DNA from: Hyparrhenia diplandra
Taxonomy: Eukaryota > Streptophyta > Magnoliopsida > Poales > Poaceae
Length of the DNA: 64,000 nucleotides
Assembly: GCA_015847255.1 (NCBI GenBank)
Contig: JADLZK010007647.1
Coordinates: forward strand, 434,001 to 498,000
Reading direction: 5' to 3'
Shown: positions 1-11,856 of the stretch, one piece after another
Position numbering within the stretch: the first letter of the stretch is position 1
Layout: each line of letters begins with the position of its first letter
Notes under the pieces: model-generated
What the model was told of the DNA's origin: nothing
Database searches by the model: none
The model's input: only the letters and a program-made list of their open reading frames with translations
Program-made: the position numbers and the translations under genes

Positions 1-169
1 TTGGGGATTATCTTTAGTTTTCCATGCTAGCAGCTTGCCGATAATTGCAGATTTCCCAACTGTTTCTATTGTCTAGCAAAACTGGATTTTATTTTTGAAA
101 TCTTTGGAGTAACCCATTCTTGTATACTTGAACTATGTCAATGCACCCTTCTTTTTTTTTTCAAATCAG

Positions 170-480
170 GTGTGATCACGGTGATTTCCGTGTTCCTCTT
201 GTGTAGCCATCAACTTTGGACCAAAGTAATCGGGCTTTCTTTAATTCTTTATTCCCTTTCAGTAGCTGTGTATGTAAATTCTAATGCTCTTCATGTATAT
301 GAGCAAGGTCTACTTTCTATACAAGAAAATATAAAGCAACACCCAATAGAAGATATTCTTGAAGATCCTGTCAAACTTGATTGCCTCATCTTGAATTTAT
401 GTTGTCATTTCCTGCCGGAAACAAAACTAATCTTGTTGGACCTTCCCTTGAATTATATTGCAGACACTTCAGAAGAATAA
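170..480 (+). CDS. Terminal exon of an unrecognised membrane-protein-like gene (5' part outside window)
   Basis: A pyrimidine-rich tract (about 150-161) followed by caaatcag gives a good splice acceptor, with the exon starting at 170. The reading frame from 172 stays open for 102 codons to a TAA at 478-480. The first 45 or so residues are strongly hydrophobic (LLCSHQLW, LILYSLSVAVY), which suggests one or two membrane segments. The tail is acidic and ends in DTSEE. No start codon or upstream exon is visible, so the gene would begin left of the window. I do not recognise the family. Base composition and the acceptor support a real last exon, but a chance open frame after a good-looking acceptor cannot be excluded. 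Confidence 0.42.
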
Positions 481-2549
481 ACCCTAGGAGGAGATAGCCC
501 AGTGTACCCCCTGTCTTCGCCACAACTACTATATCACAACCTTTTATACTAACTGGTCACCCCATCAAGAGCAAGCACTGCTCACATGCAGTCAAATTTC
601 CCATCTTTTCTTTATTGGTTCATTTGGTCTAGGCTAGACACATGGAAGATGAGAGCATATGACTTCAGTTTGTAGTCCATGTCACTTTGTAAGTTGTTTC
701 TCTTTTACCAATGCAAATGTCAAATTATTAGTAAATAAATTCAATGTAAGTAGTTTCTCTTTTACCAACGCGCGCATTGTCAAATTATTGTTCAGCTATC
801 TCACAGCCCGATGAAGGTGGCCCCGGCGCGGCGGTGGCGGCCAGATCAAGCGGCCATCCGTCATGGTCTGCTGGCGGAGGTCCCGTCCTCGCATCTCTGA
901 TCACCATATTATCACCTTTGTTACTAATGTCGATGTGATTTTCTTTGGATGCACAGGCCATGCAGGTAGATCAAGTGATAATCGGTAGATATTAATATGT
1001 TCTCGACACCTTTAGATCGACAAAAATAGAGGCGGGTATTATTGCGATAATAAGTATGTAGACTTCCTATGTGCACTTTTTGCCTTTTTGTGTATTATCT
1101 CTGACTAAATTTTGTTCTCACCGTTTTCTGTAAGATGATAGTTGTTCTTTGTCAAATGGTTAGAGTTAGCATGGATGTGCCACAGATCGGTCATTTGTTG
1201 TAGCTGTTCAGTAGCATAATAATAGCTTAGATACACCTGCATGAGAAATTATACAATGTGCGGGAAATAGAATGCAAATTTGTTCCAATAGATAAAAAAG
1301 CTTTAATTTAACTTGCATCTAACTATTTATATATCCAACTGTTGTGAAATTATGTATGCTTCCCCGAGTAGAAACCCATCATCATAACTATTTAGATTGT
1401 GTATGCCACCCGATGAGCAAGTTAGTACTAATTTTAGTACTAATGTTTTTCTTGAGTAGAAAACCATCATCATTGGTTCTTTGGAGTTTGCTAAAGCCCA
1501 TCCCATTTTTTTAGCCATGCTCTCAGCTGATTATGTGTGCTCTGTTTTCTCGATGTTGACATATCCAGTGAGTACTGGATCGGTTCTAATGACCTCTTAG
1601 ATTGTTTATACTCCGAGTAAATAGGAAAGGATGCTAAAATGAAGCACAAAGAGGATTTGGAAATCGGAATTTCAAAGAGTATTGATTGTTTATACTGCTT
1701 GTTGTAGCTTTTGTAAAAACATTAGAAGTCCAGTGCTCTCTGCATTGCATTGTTGCGTACTTCAACATATTATTATAGTATAGTCGTCGAAAGTTTATTA
1801 TTTTTTATATATTATCTATGTGCCTTGATAGTGCATTGCATTGTTTTGGATCATATGTGCGAACCCGATATCCTTGATTGTGCAATATATCCTTATAGAT
1901 TAGAAAAATCTCTACTTTTCACACTTCTTTGAAACATGTTCTTTCTATTTGGAAAATCAGGTCCTGGGATCACCATGTTTCAATATAGCGGCCTGCTCCA
2001 AGCGCACTACGGATGGAGCAAACACAAGAATCTCTTCCAAAGTAACTAAATATCATGGACCTTTATGTCAACCATTTTTTTTTTAAAACATCGTCAAAGA
2101 ATTCTCCGGCCGGCTTGAACCCCTTCGTAGATGTTACATGTACCCAAGATTACGGTGTTCAATTTTTATATTTCAAAGATATACCAACCGAATTTAAGCG
2201 TAAGGGTTATCTATGCACCCCCTATGTTTACATTGTTTCGTGGACAAAGCTTACTTTGCTTGTGTGATCATATTCTAATGTTATACAATGTGGAGAATGA
2301 TAGATCACTATGTTTAAAACTTTTTGGTTGAAATGCATTCAAATCTCTTTGGATTTGCGTTGTTTTTTATGTCAAATATTTGTTACATGTTCATGTTGAT
2401 CTATTATATCGATAAAGTGTGCGATCATCTAATATTAGGTTTTAGGTCTTAATCTATTGATCCTATATTCCTATCTATTTTGTCATAGATCTCACGGTTC
2501 CATTTGACAAACAAAACCGAAAAGTTGTCAAGTTGTTACTTCGTTTGCA
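481..2549. other. Intergenic, AT-rich, no gene recognised
   Basis: The left part is the likely 3' UTR of the preceding exon. A short segment (gtttctcttttacca) recurs at 696 and 753, a ~57-bp tandem duplication. A second repeated motif (gagtagaaa-cccatcatcat) occurs near 1365 and 1453. The open frames at 1750-1932 and 2055-2331 are short, AT-rich and unsupported. The right end probably belongs to the Helitron whose 3' terminus lies at 2604. Confidence 0.5.
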
Positions 2550-2604
2550 TCACCATATCTACGGCCAGGTGCCCCACGCGCATGGGCGCGTGCCAATCAC
2601 TAGT
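2550..2604 (+). mobile_element. Helitron 3' terminus
   Basis: A GC stem, CACGCGC (2575-2581) and GCGCGTG (2586-2592) with loop ATGG, is followed by seven bases and then CTAGT (2600-2604), next to A/T-rich DNA. Hairpin, short spacer and CTRRT is the diagnostic 3' end of plant Helitrons. The 5' TC terminus was not located, so element length is unknown; it would extend leftward. Confidence 0.6.
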
Positions 2605-4687
2605 ATGTAAACATTGAGTGGTGGTTTGTTACCTTGATATGTTATGTCCAAACCAAACCTATGTGCATGGCAGGTTGCTTTTTATTTGAGACCAATGCGA
2701 AGTACTACTGTCGTAAGTAGAACCTATTACCACAAAATCAACTAACAAATTGTGATTTGGACACTGTGTGAAAGTCGTGGAAGACATAACTACTCGTAGC
2801 TAGCTACTGTTGCTAGCTTGGTTTACATGGTGGCCCTGTTGTTTTGGCAGCCAAGCTCTTGTGACACAGTGCTCGACGACAACTCTCGAGCTCAGCTGTT
2901 GCCAAGGTGAAGACTGGGGCATACAACTAGGGTGGAGTGGAGCTAGCGTTGGGCACAACTTGGCACAACTTTAGCTTCGTCGATCGGGCACACACTGACA
3001 CTCGGGCCATGGTCCATGACGTACGCAACCGGGGCGAGTGACGTCCACGGCCACCGAGGGACGTCATCCTCTTTTACAATCGTTGACCGTTTCTCCTCTC
3101 GCCGCCGCTAGTCAAACCTGTGTGCGGTGCCAGTGGCCGGAGCACAACTAACCTACCTGACCCGACGCGAGTCACGCGACGCCCGCCTCACGAGTCACTG
3201 ACGAAGGGACCCAACGGTTTTCGGGCCCACAGATCAGACGACTGCCGGGCGCCGTTCTGCCTTCGTGGTGGACAGCCGGCAGGTGGACTGCTGGCGGTTT
3301 CCCTTCCTTTTTTTATTATTTTAAACTTTTTTAACTACGGGGCGCAACGTACATTACCAGATTTACTTTTACCACGTACAGTACAGTGATTGTTTTTTTT
3401 TTGCTAATGGCACCCTATGTTTTCTGGAAGTTGCACGGATGGCCCTTACTTGGATGCTACTCTAGCAGCTGACCCTGACCTGACTCGCCCTGCATGCAAC
3501 TGCGCTCTGGTTTCAGTTTCAGCTCCTGCCTCCGCGTCTTTTCCTTGGAACGCAAGTCAAAATTCACGAGAATGCTGACATCGGATCGGAGCTTCTTCCA
3601 TGTGCCTTGCCATATTATGCTCTTTATATATAAAATGAATAAATAAATTTATATATTCCTCACTACAAGGCTAAGGCATAAAGTGTAGTATGCCAGCCTA
3701 AGCAAATATACATATTATTATTGTTACATGTAAAAGCATCATATATTCTATGTCCTAAAATTGGTAAATTGTCGTACGTTTATCCTCTCTAATTTTAATC
3801 GAGTTTATTATAGAAATGGTACGTTCACATGTACACTCATAGATAATTAAATGCACCATCTAAACAAAATCCGTGGACACAAATCAACAAGGATGTCCTG
3901 AATTGCAAAAAATAACTTGTTGCTGTTTATCGGGTGATTTCATATGTGGTCTAAACCTAAGAGTAACAATCGTTTATTCCTAAGAAAATGTTGAAATACT
4001 GGCTAACTTCATTGTTTAGGCTAACACTATACTACTAATTAAGCTAACGAAAAATGATGATGTCTTTTGCTAGACGTCAAATAGACATAATGAAAAACTG
4101 ACCATGTCAATCTTGAAATGTTTTTTTTTTTCTAAATGACACTTGCAATATCTCACCTTGGGATTTTTTTTTTTTTAAAAACAAAGTTTACAGTGTGAAT
4201 ACGTGAGGCCAGTTGCAACTATACCTCATTGCATCTAATTCAAACATTTGGTGAATTGACCAAGGTAAATACCTTTTCTTTGGAAAAGGATACCAGTGTA
4301 TCATATTTTTGTCATTTTGAGTTCAAACATAATTTTGTTGTACATGCAACGCATTGTAATACATTTTTTTTTGACGAGATCATTGCAATACACGTTAAAT
4401 TCAATTAAACATAACCCATAGCATCCATATATCCGCAGCTAATATTCGGTTATACTTTATACACACTACAAAAATACAAATTCTCCTGACTTGGTTTACG
4501 TATTCTTTTACTGAAGTAAGAAACTGTAATTACAATACAAGTCAACAAAAAAGTCCGTAGTAACATTGGTTGTACAACCGACCGTTAGACTAATACTACT
4601 AAAAACCAAATTACACGAGGTTCTCATCGCAAAACATCCGTCTTACTGTATTCCCCTACGCCGCCCCCTGTTTTTCTTTCCCAGTTT
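2605..4687. other. Intergenic region upstream of the RING gene
   Basis: Positions 2.9-3.4 kb are GC-richer, with several ACGT-core sites (gacgtacg, gacgtcc, gacgtcat). Positions 3.6-4.6 kb are AT-rich with poly-T tracts at about 4120, 4166 and 4364. No coding sequence is convincing; the 89-codon frame at 3120-3389 has no homology I can recognise. Confidence 0.5.
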
Positions 4688-4790
4688 CTTTTTCTCTCTC
4701 TCTCTCTCTATCTAATTTTCTCGTGGAGGCGAGCAGATAGACAGGAGAGAGAACGCAACGCAAGAAAGAAAGAGAGAGAGGAGAGGGACA
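4688..4790. repeat. CT/GA-rich tract in the presumed leader of the RING gene
   Basis: A (CT)n tract at about 4691-4709 is followed by a GA-rich tract at about 4744-4790. Such tracts are common in plant core promoters and 5' UTRs, and this one lies 220-320 bp before the ATG at 5011. Its assignment to the leader is inferred. Confidence 0.5.
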
Positions 4791-5010
4791 CAGGAGGCGG
4801 GCGCTCTCCTCTCGATTGGACATCGCGCGAGCACCCCGAGGGCGGGCGCGATCCCCGAGGCACGGGGGTGGGGGTGACAGCCTCGCCGTCGCCGTCGCCG
4901 TCTCCGGGGCGGCCGTTTCGAGCTCGGTCCGGCTCGGATTTGCTGGGATCCGGCCAAGAAATCCCGCGGTTGGTGAGGAGGAAGGGGGGAAGGGAAGGGG
5001 GAAGGAGGGG

Positions 5011-8000
5011 ATGGGCGTCGGTGCGGAGCCCAAGGAGCCGGCGACGGCGGGGGAGGAGGAGGAGGAGGCGGGGGGCGGGAAGGAGGACAAGGCCGCGGCG
5101 GTGTCCTGCTCGATCTGCCTCGACGCCGTGCTCGCCGGGGCAGGGGAGAGGTCCACCGCCAGGCTGCACTGCGGCCACGAGTTCCACCTAGGTAAATTGC
5201 CCCTGGATCTGTCGCTGGATTCTTGCCCTGCTCGTGGTTCAATTGCGGGTCGGTGCTATTTTTGGGTTGGACGGGCAAATTGGATGTGGGGAACCTTAAA
5301 TGTGGCCGAATTTCGTCAGTAAATGGCTTGATTTTGCGGAATTAGGACCGAGTAAGCAGTTTATAGCTGCCTCTGCACTGAATTGTGGGCTAAAAGTTCT
5401 GAAGGTCGGATCTTTTCAGCTATATAGGCAGAGCCTTTTGTTGCATGGACAGGTTTCGTCGATGAAATGTTTGCTGTTTTAGTTGGCTTCGTATGTAGCT
5501 ACTGTCTGTGAGCTAGATTTGATGCCTGAGGGTGATTTTGGGAGCGTACACAGTTCCGAATTTGAGGTCAAGGTTTCTAATGTCTGATCTTTTGTGTAAC
5601 CTTGAATCATTGAGGGTGACTTTAAAGTTGATGAACGAATTTTGTACTCTGTTAGTCTATCTACTTGATAAATGTCCCAATTTTTTATAACACTTTAACG
5701 TCAGGGGAGGATTTGGGCAAGTACACCAGGTGGTTATTCCTAGATTTGTGTCACTTTTCTGTGGTTTTTGTTTACCTCTTTCAAAAATCAGAAGTGTACC
5801 TGCTCTGGGTTTGTGTATGGTATAAGTTGAACCTGTTTGGCGTGATTTTGAGGTTAGCAACGGGGAGTCTTCCTAGAAATTTTGGGGTCTTGAGCTTTTT
5901 TATTGAACTTCGGTATAAACTCGGATTTTGGAGTTTGCTGGTTCTTCGAAGGGATTTAAGCATGTTTCAAATGCAAATATTGAAACATGGGCAGAACTAA
6001 AAGTGACCAAAATTTGAGTTGTCAATTTGATGATCTTATTGGACAGTCCTTGTTGTCTACTGTAATGAATTTAACTTCATGTCCTCACCTATTATATCCC
6101 CTTCTATGTTAGATTTATACTTATGTGCAATTTGAATCTTTAGTAAGTACTAGGCTGTCAACTGTTTTAAGATGGCCAGTAAGAGGATTAGACGAACTTT
6201 GCAGGTTTGTTGTTAACTTACCCTTAGGGATTGCTTGAATATATAGACTATAGAGATTCAGGTAAAATCTTTCCTAATATGTAGGGACATTTGACTAATA
6301 TCTAGCGCACTCAAAACAATTTGTGTGTAGTCTATATATTACTGAACATTTAGTTGTTATATTGATAAATGGAACCATGTGCTTCTTGTATATGCTGTAT
6401 ACTCACTAAAGTTAATTTTACTGGTACCTGTCTTCCTCAGATAGCTCAACATTCCCTCATGTCACAAATATAAGTCAATTTTGGACATTGACAAGGTATA
6501 CATGGTAGATCTCTGATGATATATCTAACTAAAAAAGGATTATATTTTATGGAAGAATGTTTCATGATGAACCTACTAACATCAATCCCACCTTGTCAAT
6601 CTATCTAGTTCTTTATAGACTACTGGTCAAAGCAAAGTTGAAAAGGTTTGACTGACAAGAATCTTAAAATGGCTTATGTTCATTATAGGAGGACATATCC
6701 ATATGGTTGTAATTGAGTTCCTAGGGGTTTGCTACTTCCGTAGTTTTCTGATGAAATAATGCTTTCTCTCAGTTTTCTACAGCATGTGTACTAGGTTGAG
6801 GGTGGTTTTAGTTGCTTCTAAATGTTTGTGCCTATTTTTCTAAATATGGTCTTCAAATAGAGATTGGAATTTTGAGAACCCATGATACTGCACCATGCTT
6901 TCATGCATATCCAGGGGGCAAATTTAGGGGGGTGGTGGTGGGTGGTGGTGGTGGTTTATTGGCGTTTGTCAACACTGACGGAATGTATAAATCATTTAGC
7001 AAAATATTGTTGAAGTTTGCGAAAATATATATCATGTAATGAAGCTGATCCTGATGACCCTGATAAAATCAATAAATCCTTTAGCTAAATACTGTGTATA
7101 TCATTATTCTTTAGCTGGTAAGCCACTTACAAAAAGACCAGGCATATTGGGTATCTAATCTTGATTTGAAATGTTTGACTTGATAGTTATGGGAGATAAA
7201 AAAATAAGTTTTACTTTTCCAAAGCATTTGATGTGGCCTCTTCCTGGTCTTTGAATATACAATTTGGTGTTCTTTAGCAAGTAATTTCTGGTTTGTAATG
7301 TCACTGTAGTGAGATTAGATACTGAATTGCTGATGGAGAATAGTTCTTCTCAAGGAATGTGCTTATTATGTGGTGTGAAGTTGTGCTAGTTTACTTTATC
7401 GCCATTTCTTATTCTATTATGCTGTCTTAATAACCTCTATTGTGTGAACTAATCAGGATCAAAGCAGTGCTCTGAATTTTCACACTAATCAGGATCAAAG
7501 CAGTGCTCTGAATTTTCTTTACTTGATAACCTTTGGTATGCTAAGAACAAGTTTTTCTCCCCAGATTGCATTGGATCAGCATTTAATGCCAAAGGGGTTA
7601 TGCAATGCCCGAACTGCCGCAAATTTGAGAAAGGGAATTGGCTTTATGCAAATGGTTCCCGATCAGCACATGATGTTAGCATGGATGAGTGGGCACATGA
7701 TGAAGACCTTTATGATGTTAGCTACTCAGAAATGGTATGTGACTGTGTCAGCCATACTCTTAAATTATTTGCGCTTGTTAAAGAGACTTGACTTCTTGTT
7801 AGTTTTTTGTGTTGGCTGATGCCTTTTTCTACTGAATTTTCCTATATTTCAATGTGTACTCCTGTTGCTTGATATAAATTATAATTCCTCATGGCAACTG
7901 ACCATACTTTTGTTTTGGTGTACATGTTATGCTACATTAACCTTTTATTCAGAGACTTCTACTAAGATCAAGAGCTTTATGTAGCATATTCAATGTTTTA

Positions 8001-10725
8001 AAAAACAATGCCTGAGCTAATCGAGCAATGTTCTTGCTACATGAATAATTCTGGGACCAAACACTGTCCCTTCTTTAGATAATTATTTTTATAATGAATG
8101 TTTAGGGTTCCTTGTTTTTTTTTTTAAACATCTATGCGGCTCATATAAATCCTAGTTTGCTTTACTCTAATAATCCACCCTAGTTTAGTTTGTTTTGTTG
8201 ATTCCTCAGTTGCTGGCATTGTTTTACTTGCAGATGCAGTTCTTGTGTGTGATTATCCTAATAATTTTATATTTCTGTTTTGTGCAGCCATTTCGATTCC
8301 ATTGGTGTCCATTTGGTCGCTTAGCACAACTTCCATCTTTATTTGAGTATGTTCTGCTTCACATGATTATTTTTTACTCTTGTTTAACATTCTGTTCGAG
8401 GATTCCATGCACTCAGTTTCATCTAATTAATTATGGGCTAGTAGGTTTAACATACAAGCTACATTATTTACCCAGGAACCTCTTCCTTGGTATAGATTCA
8501 TACGCATGACTGATATCATTTGTTCAACTTAAATCACCCATTTGGGATTTTTGGTAGGTGCTTTACTTATGTACACTGTATTGAAGAAAACAATTGAGCC
8601 AATCCTAAGATCCAGTAGTGTCAATAATTTAATTTCTAGTTGTAACCATGCGAGAAAAACTGATGCAGTGCAATCCAGCTATTTGTTTTTTTTAAGCGGA
8701 AAACTTGATTATTTGCATTGCAATGCAATCCTGAACATCTGCAATAATGAATTAATTTTTTTTTTGGGAATGTCCATAGTGGCATTCTTGCCAAGATAGA
8801 GTATACATGGCCCTTGTTTTTCTCAGGAGGATAGAGTAATGATTGACAATCCATATTGCCATAGTGCTTCATGTGTAATGCAAGGAAATTCTCATGGAGG
8901 ATAGTCAGTGATTTTTTTGCGGGAATCTTGATCTTTTTTGTGGTGATATGCAATTCTGAACAATCTACAGTAATATATTGTCTGATTCCACACCTGCTAG
9001 TTTGACCAGTACTTAGTTTAAAATCTTGTGTCAAGCACTATGGCAATATGGAATCTGTACATTTAACATGTTTATTCTAGTTATCTCCTAAGATTTATCA
9101 ACAAACCTGTCTATCTGTTCTCTTGCTGTGAATCCCACTCTTTCCTATTACCTGTTATGGAAAAATTAGTGCTATTCACTTATACCTTCCCTTTTTCTAT
9201 CAGGGAAGGAGAATCATCACCTCCAATTACATGTAAGTTCTGATTTGCATTGAGCAATTTGTAGTTAAATTGAAATTATATTGAATATGTTTAGATATTG
9301 GTGTTGCAGTTCATGACTTCATGGGACAACATGTGTTTACGGAGCAAGTAGCTGTATCTGCCGCACCAGGGACAACTCATCCTTGCCCCTATGTGGCATA
9401 CTTGCATCCTCTTCCACCACTGACGTCATCGTCAAGCTCCCATGTCCCTGAGAGAAATATGGATCGTCCTGCATACCATGATCATTGGAATCCTATGGCT
9501 GGGCCATCAGATGTTAGGCCCTTGCAAACAATGCAACCTGCTGATTTCCATCATAGCCATTGGGCACACGTGCCCCATTCTTATGCTCAACCCAACAGCA
9601 ATAACGAGCAGCCAGGAATCCCTTTTGGAACAAGGGCTGCACGGGTTGATGGTGATAGCCAACGTCGAGCATCCGTTGTTTCTCCATCTTACTTCAGTAA
9701 TGGGTAAATTATACTTACCTCTCGTGACCTATGCTATGACTTTGCTATGAAAAATATGAATTTCTGAATCATGCATACTCTGAGAAGATGCACCATTTTT
9801 TTTAGTAAAATGAATCTAAGCAGTGAAAACCTGGGTCTCTTAGCATATATCACTTGTGAATATCATTAAAAAACTTACCTCTCGTGAGCTATGCTACGAC
9901 TTTGCTATGAAAATATGAATTTCTGAATCATGCATACTCTGAAAAGATGCACCATTTTTTTTTTTAAAATGAATCTAAGCAAACAGTGAAAACCTGGGTC
10001 TCTTCGCATATATCACTTGTGAATATCATTAAAAAAAAATTTCTTGTGCATATTTCTTTGTTGTTACATTAGTGCCTTTGCCTTGACTGCACTACTCAGT
10101 TTCCCTTTGTTTAATCTTTTACCTGACATAATAAGGTTGGGAGAATAAATCTAGAACAAAAGCTATATTGTTATAACATCAACTATTGCCATACAGTCTA
10201 GTATCTTATCCATGGCTGTGACTACTGCTGTTATAATGATTTTCTTGTTTGCAGGTCTGGTTCCAGATCTAGACCTCCCAGTGTTCCTCCTCTGATGCCT
10301 CAATTCATGAGGGCTCATGGCAGCATCAGCGAACAGTACCAACAGAATTCATCATCTAGCCTATTTGCTGGGGCCCATAGGTCAGGAGGCATGCGACCTG
10401 CCCCAGCACCTCTACCAGAGAACCCGACCTTTTTCCTTGTTCCCGCCCGGGTTCATCTGGCCATAGTTCGATGGAGACTGACGACGTGGGAGGGAGCCGG
10501 TTCTACGCCTGGGGAGCGTGACCGGTTCGCCCCATACCCCTTTGATGCCCGTGGACTGCGAGACAAGCTGGTGGACCTCACAGCAGCAGTCTCATAGCAC
10601 ATCAGAGCCTACATCCGCTCCAAGGAGGCTGTTTGGGCAATGGCTCGGCGTCGGCAGGTCGTCCCCTGAAAATAGATCGCCCGAGGGGGTCTTCGTATCG
10701 GCAGATGCACTCGCCGCGGATGTAG
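5011..10725 (+). CDS. RFI2-like: RING-H2 E3 ubiquitin ligase, RFI2-like; six exons, last exon with apparent indels
   Basis: Exons are 5011-5191, 7565-7734, 8288-8346, 9204-9232, 9310-9703 and 10255-10725, all with GT/AG borders and compatible phases. The start is the first true ATG in frame. Exon 1 has an acidic Glu/Gly-rich head and then CSIC...LHCGHEFH; exon 2 continues DCIGSAFN...MQCPNC, completing a RING-H2 zinc site. Downstream, NWLYANGS, the DLYDVSYSEM box and FHWCPFG are hallmarks of Arabidopsis RFI2 (RED AND FAR-RED INSENSITIVE 2), a nuclear RING protein acting in phytochrome and photoperiod signalling; similar activity here is inferred. The Pro/His/Ser-rich tail is also typical. Exon 6 changes frame about five times, each time explained by one extra base in a short run (near 10437, 10450, 10512, 10542, 10687). 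Read literally, it stops at 10597; the family-like frame ends at 10723-10725. Confidence 0.85.
6450..6700. mobile_element. Degenerate Stowaway-like MITE in RFI2-like intron 1
   Basis: The left end reads ccctcatgtcacaaatataagtc and the right end ggcttatgttcattataggagg. This resembles the common grass end pair CTCCCTCCGTCCCAAAATAAG and its complement, with several mutations. The span is about 250 bp. No clean TA duplication was resolved. Confidence 0.4.
7448..7517. repeat. 36-bp tandem duplication in RFI2-like intron 1
   Basis: The segment starting actaatcaggatcaaagcag occurs at 7448 and again at 7484, head to tail and almost identical. It lies about 50 bp before the acceptor of exon 2 and so duplicates part of the 3' intron region. 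Confidence 0.85.
8851..9051. repeat. Perfect 19-bp inverted repeat in RFI2-like intron 3
   Basis: The arm ccatattgccatagtgctt at 8851-8869 is matched by its exact reverse complement at 9033-9051, 163 bp apart. The arms could fold into a stem in the transcript, or they may be the ends of a small decayed foldback element. The acceptor for exon 4 lies 150 bp downstream. Confidence 0.7.
9713..10038. repeat. ~160-bp tandem duplication in RFI2-like intron 5
   Basis: Two head-to-tail copies start with acttacctctcgtga at about 9713 and 9873 and both end with cacttgtgaatatcattaaaaa. They differ by a few substitutions and poly-A/T length changes. The duplication starts just after the exon 5 donor. Confidence 0.85.
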
Positions 10726-11364
10726 ACCCGCGCTGCCGAGAATCCAAGTTAATTTGGAATCCGAGTTGCTTGTAAGAAACGATGGGAAACCCATTGTATT
10801 TAAGTTAAGCCGGGCTGCGCCGTAAAACTTTTAACTTTGGGACAATGTTCGAGGGGCCAGAAAACAGGAAATGATCCGGCTGAGAGGATATTTTGATTTG
10901 GTTTATGTGAATTCCATCTCGTACATATTTGAAATCAAGTTGGGATGTTCGGAGCTTCGAAATGTGACTTGATTTCTTATGCTGAATTTCTGTTGATCGA
11001 CGGATATCAAATCATTACATTTCCGTTGCATGGTACTACCTGTTGAGCAGTAGTTCGTAAATGGTTTTCGTATCATATATTTAGAACAGAAAATGTCAAA
11101 ACCTACATTTCGTACTGTTTCCAACAAAATAACTAAAAAACTGTTGAAGTACTCTTACCATTGATTTGCAGCTGGTTTTACCATTGTAAATAAAATGTTG
11201 AAATGCAGAATCAGTATTATGCACCTAGGTAACCTGACTGGAATCGCTACACAGAAGTGCTTGTATTAACTTTTTTATAATTTATAAATAGTAGTTTCAA
11301 CTGCTCGTATTAACTTTTTTTAAAAATGTACTCCCTCGTATTAATTTTTTTTTAAAAAAATGTA
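10726..11364. other. 3' UTR of the RING gene and AT-rich spacer
   Basis: The first few hundred bases probably include the 3' UTR. Around 11271-11364, pieces of the neighbouring MITE end (gtactccctcgtatta) and cgtattaactttttt are repeated in tandem. No gene is seen. Confidence 0.45.
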
Positions 11365-11600
11365 CTCCCTCCGTATTAGTATTAGAACATGCGACACTGT
11401 CACTATAAAATATAAAACTTCTCTTTTCTATAAAAATATTTATTGAAAATTTATATATGTATATTTTTATAAGTAATTTTGAAGATAAATTTATTGACAT
11501 GATTTTCACATTACCAAACTCAACGATTATTTATAATTTATGTTCTAAATGTTGACCCACACATTTTCCAAAACATCATCTAACAGTAATATGGAGGGAG
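11365..11600. mobile_element. Stowaway-type MITE
   Basis: The element starts CTCCCTCCGTATTAG and ends ATATGGAGGGAG, flanked by TA at 11363-11364 and 11601-11602. Terminal inverted repeats of this sequence with a TA target duplication and a length of about 236 bp fit the Stowaway (Tc1/mariner-derived) family. It lies about 250 bp upstream of the GCP4 start codon, in the likely promoter region. Confidence 0.8.
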
Positions 11601-11856
11601 TAATTTAAAAAAAGCTCTTTATAAATTTGAAAATGGCCTATTCTACATTTAGAATTGCTTTTTTTTTTTGGGACCAGGAAGTAATCCGCACCATAGCAGC
11701 ACGGTTAGAATTTTTCAAAAATCCATGGAAACGAAACTAAATTCCGCCGCCCCCGCCCTTTCCTCGCGATCTCCCACTACTCTCCATCCCCATCACTCTC
11801 TCCTCGCGATCTCGCGGAGCGGAAAAACCCTAGTGAAACCCCCACCCGCGGCCGCG

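Noticed and set aside
4656..5278. Overlapping minus-strand frames of 159-188 codons
   Set aside because: Shadows of the GC-rich leader and first exon of the RFI2-like gene.
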